Assembly (NCBI RefSeq): GCF_000296505.1
Contig: NZ_JH815208.1
Span: 789,650-853,649, forward strand
Origin: Schaalia turicensis ACS-279-V-Col4
GTDB taxonomy: Bacteria > Actinomycetota > Actinomycetes > Actinomycetales > Actinomycetaceae
DNA: 64,000 bases
Direction of reading: 5' to 3'
Below, piece after piece: positions 62,791 through 64,000 of the stretch. Made by a program: the position numbers and the translations under genes. How positions within the stretch are numbered: position 1 is the first letter of the stretch; every line of letters begins with the position of its first letter. The notes beneath the pieces were generated by a model, which saw only the letters and a program-made list of their open reading frames with translations, did not search any database and had not been told where the DNA came from.

Positions 62791-63321
62791 ATGCCGAAAG
62801 ACTGGAAGAAGCCGAAGCTGACCGAAGGCGAGAAGCGCAAAGCTGCATCGGACGCGAAGAAGACGATCGCGCGGAACAAGAAGGCGCGCCACGACTATCT
62901 GATCGAAGATACGTGGGAAGCCGGTCTTGTCCTGTCGGGTACCGAAGTGAAAGCTCTGCGGATGGGGCGCGCGTCGCTGATCGACTCGTGGGTTGAGGTC
63001 AAAGACGGCGAAGCATGGCTGTACGGCGCGAACATTCCGATGTACGCGCAGGGCTCCTGGAACAATCATGCGCCAACGCGGAAGCGTAAGCTGCTACTGC
63101 ACGCCTCAGAAATTGAGCGGATCGGCCAGAAGGTGCAGGCCAAGGGCTACACGGTCGTCCCACTGGAGCTCTACTTCATCGGCGGTCGCGCCAAAGTTGA
63201 GATCGCGCTGGCCAAAGGCAAGCAGGAATGGGACAAGCGCCAGTCTTTGCGCGAGGCGCAGGATAAGCGTGAAGCTGAACGCGCGATGCGCGCCTACACG
63301 AAGCGACCGAACTACAAGTAG
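62791..63321 (+). CDS. smpB: SsrA-binding protein SmpB
   Basis: SmpB carries tmRNA to stalled ribosomes. The N-terminal ARHDYLIEDTWEAGLVLSGTEVKALR, the GRASL and NNHAPTRKRKLLLH segments, and the basic tail DKREAERAMRAYTKR are all typical. The ATG at 62791 has AGGAGGTG six bases upstream; the frame extends to 62758 without a ribosome site. It has 176 residues, slightly longer than usual because of ~15 Lys-rich residues at the start. The tmRNA gene follows. Confidence 0.96.
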   Translation: MPKDWKKPKLTEGEKRKAASDAKKTIARNKKARHDYLIEDTWEAGLVLSGTEVKALRMGRASLIDSWVEVKDGEAWLYGANIPMYAQGSWNNHAPTRKRKLLLHASEIERIGQKVQAKGYTVVPLELYFIGGRAKVEIALAKGKQEWDKRQSLREAQDKREAERAMRAYTKRPNYK

Positions 63322-63381
63322 CGTACAGGTAGCGGGTGCCAGCTTCGTGCGTGGTGCGCTTTCTGCTGAAACCTTGCGTTT

Positions 63382-63411
63382 GCTGGCATTACGCTAGCTG
63401 GCATTGCGCTA
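63382..63411 (+). repeat. Tandem 15-bp repeat downstream of smpB
   Basis: GCTGGCATTACGCTA is followed at once by GCTGGCATTGCGCTA, and a third GCTG starts after it. Confidence 0.6.
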
Positions 63412-63548
63412 GCTGTTGAAACTTCGCGTAAGCGGGGTTATTCTTGGATGTCTGGCAGAACGGTTGGAAACGGTTCTTCGATGAGTTTGAGGATTTCGTT
63501 GAAGAGCCAACCTGGCAGTCTGTTTGCCGGTGAGTGAAGAACTCAATA

Positions 63549-63922
63549 GGGGATGATCGGTTTCGACGGCGGTCGTCGATCGAGGGGAAGCGGGCCGAGA
63601 ATGTGCGCTCAACTCGTTAACGCTGCGTGCAAACCAATAGGTGCCGAACAGAACCGCACCGACTACGTTCTCGCCGCCTGATATCGCCGCGTGAACCTTT
63701 AGTCCGTCAGCCCAGGTGGTGCCCTCAGCCTGGTGTCTGGCGTCATTCAGGGGGCCACTGGGTGCGCGCCATGTCGGTGGGCGCGCTCCGACACTTCATC
63801 GACTGAGCTTCGCTGACAGCAGGCCTGCATGACGTCACAAGCTAAGAAATCAATAGCAGGATGCGCCCGGAGAAGACCTCGGGGCCGGCCGTCGGACGGG
63901 GGTTCGATTCCCCCCATCTCCA
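63549..63922 (+). ncRNA. ssrA: tmRNA (10Sa RNA)
   Basis: The 5' end GGGGATGATCGGTTTCGACGG is the standard tmRNA start; its GGGGATG pairs with CATCTCC (63915-63921). The T arm GGACGGGGGTTCGATTCCCCCC is just before it. The tag frame runs 63643-63681 and reads AEQNRTDYVLAA-stop, close in form to the mycobacterial tag; the resume codon GCC follows TAG-GT as in other tmRNAs. CCA is not encoded. smpB is directly upstream. Confidence 0.95.
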
Positions 63923-63928
63923 CGTTTA

Positions 63929-63960
63929 CCCCGCTACCTCGTTGAGGTGGCGGGGTTTTT
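63929..63960 (+). terminator. Terminator after tmRNA
   Basis: CCCCGCTACCTC and GAGGTGGCGGGG pair, with one G-T, around GTT; TTTTT follows. Confidence 0.9.
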
Positions 63961-64000
63961 GTTGGAATGGCGGGGTTTCTCGCACTTCTTAAAATGACTG

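Noticed and set aside
63430..63540. Short protein-like frame reading WQNGWKRFFDEFEDF before tmRNA
   Set aside because: It looks like a peptide, but it has only ~36 codons, a TTG as possible start and no ribosome site; it may be a remnant, not enough to call a gene.
63923..64000. Integrated island at the tmRNA 3' end
   Set aside because: tmRNA genes are common integration sites, but the window ends 78 bases later and no integrase or repeated tmRNA end is visible.

Overview
The window is a chromosomal segment of a high-GC Gram-positive bacterium of the class Actinomycetes, most likely the family Actinomycetaceae (Actinomyces, Schaalia, Trueperella or a relative). Four things point there. First, several gene blocks are in the order known from other actinobacteria: tatD-rpf-rsmA-ispE-ABC-F; TetR-tRNA-Gln-glmU-prs-rplY; dapE-LOG-DUF3117-O-methyltransferase-mrp-DUF1003-MgtE-like-stress protein; DEAD helicase-ferritin-like-DUF3107-adnA-adnB; prfB-ftsE-ftsX-M23-smpB-ssrA. 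Second, the two surface proteins end in LAXTG sorting signals. Third, there are resuscitation-promoting factors and an AdnAB nuclease. Fourth, Cas9 is of the type II-C group known from Actinomyces naeslundii, with a tracrRNA that resembles that of Corynebacterium diphtheriae Cas9. The genus cannot be fixed from sequence alone.

Layout. 0-8 kb: the 3' part of an MMPL/RND exporter with an unusual repeat domain, a Na+/H+ antiporter, a DJ-1/PfpI protein, a cytoplasmic alpha-amylase and TatD. 8-14.6 kb: two secreted cell-wall enzymes of the Rpf type, then rsmA, ispE and an ABC-F ATPase. 14.6-19.2 kb: a tightly overlapping TetR-MarR-DUF4298 operon, tRNA-Gln, a shortened glmU, prs and the L25/Ctc gene. 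19.3-22.4 kb: an AT-richer island with a sortase-anchored coiled-coil protein and a C39-like putative cysteine peptidase. 22.7-29.8 kb: housekeeping genes from dapE to a membrane stress protein. 29.9-31.7 kb: a second sortase substrate, with a DtxR/IdeR-type iron box upstream and twin hairpins on both sides. 31.9-37.6 kb: an Xaa-Pro aminopeptidase, a PHP phosphoesterase, MarC and glycogen phosphorylase (with a LacI-type operator). 38-40 kb: a YtrA-like GntR regulator with an ABC transporter. 40.1-45.1 kb: a complete compact type II-C CRISPR-Cas locus (3-spacer array, cas2, cas1, cas9, tracrRNA). 45.2-54.9 kb: an RNA helicase, a ferritin-like protein, DUF3107 and AdnAB. 55-63.9 kb: a degenerate aminoglycoside-phosphotransferase-like protein, gdhA, prfB, ftsEX with an M23 hydrolase, smpB and tmRNA.

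Working together: FtsE, FtsX and the coiled-coil M23 protein look like a division-linked wall-hydrolase module. SmpB and tmRNA are the trans-translation pair. AdnA and AdnB form the double-strand-break resection motor-nuclease. Cas1, Cas2, Cas9 and the tracrRNA make a minimal adaptive immune system in which each repeat seems to carry its own promoter. The most noteworthy oddities are the MMPL repeat domain, the GlmU lacking its acetyltransferase catalytic half, the CRISPR array whose outer repeat has decayed only in its tracrRNA-pairing half, the degenerate AdnA motor, and a 15-bp motif found beside the surface-protein island and in front of cas9.
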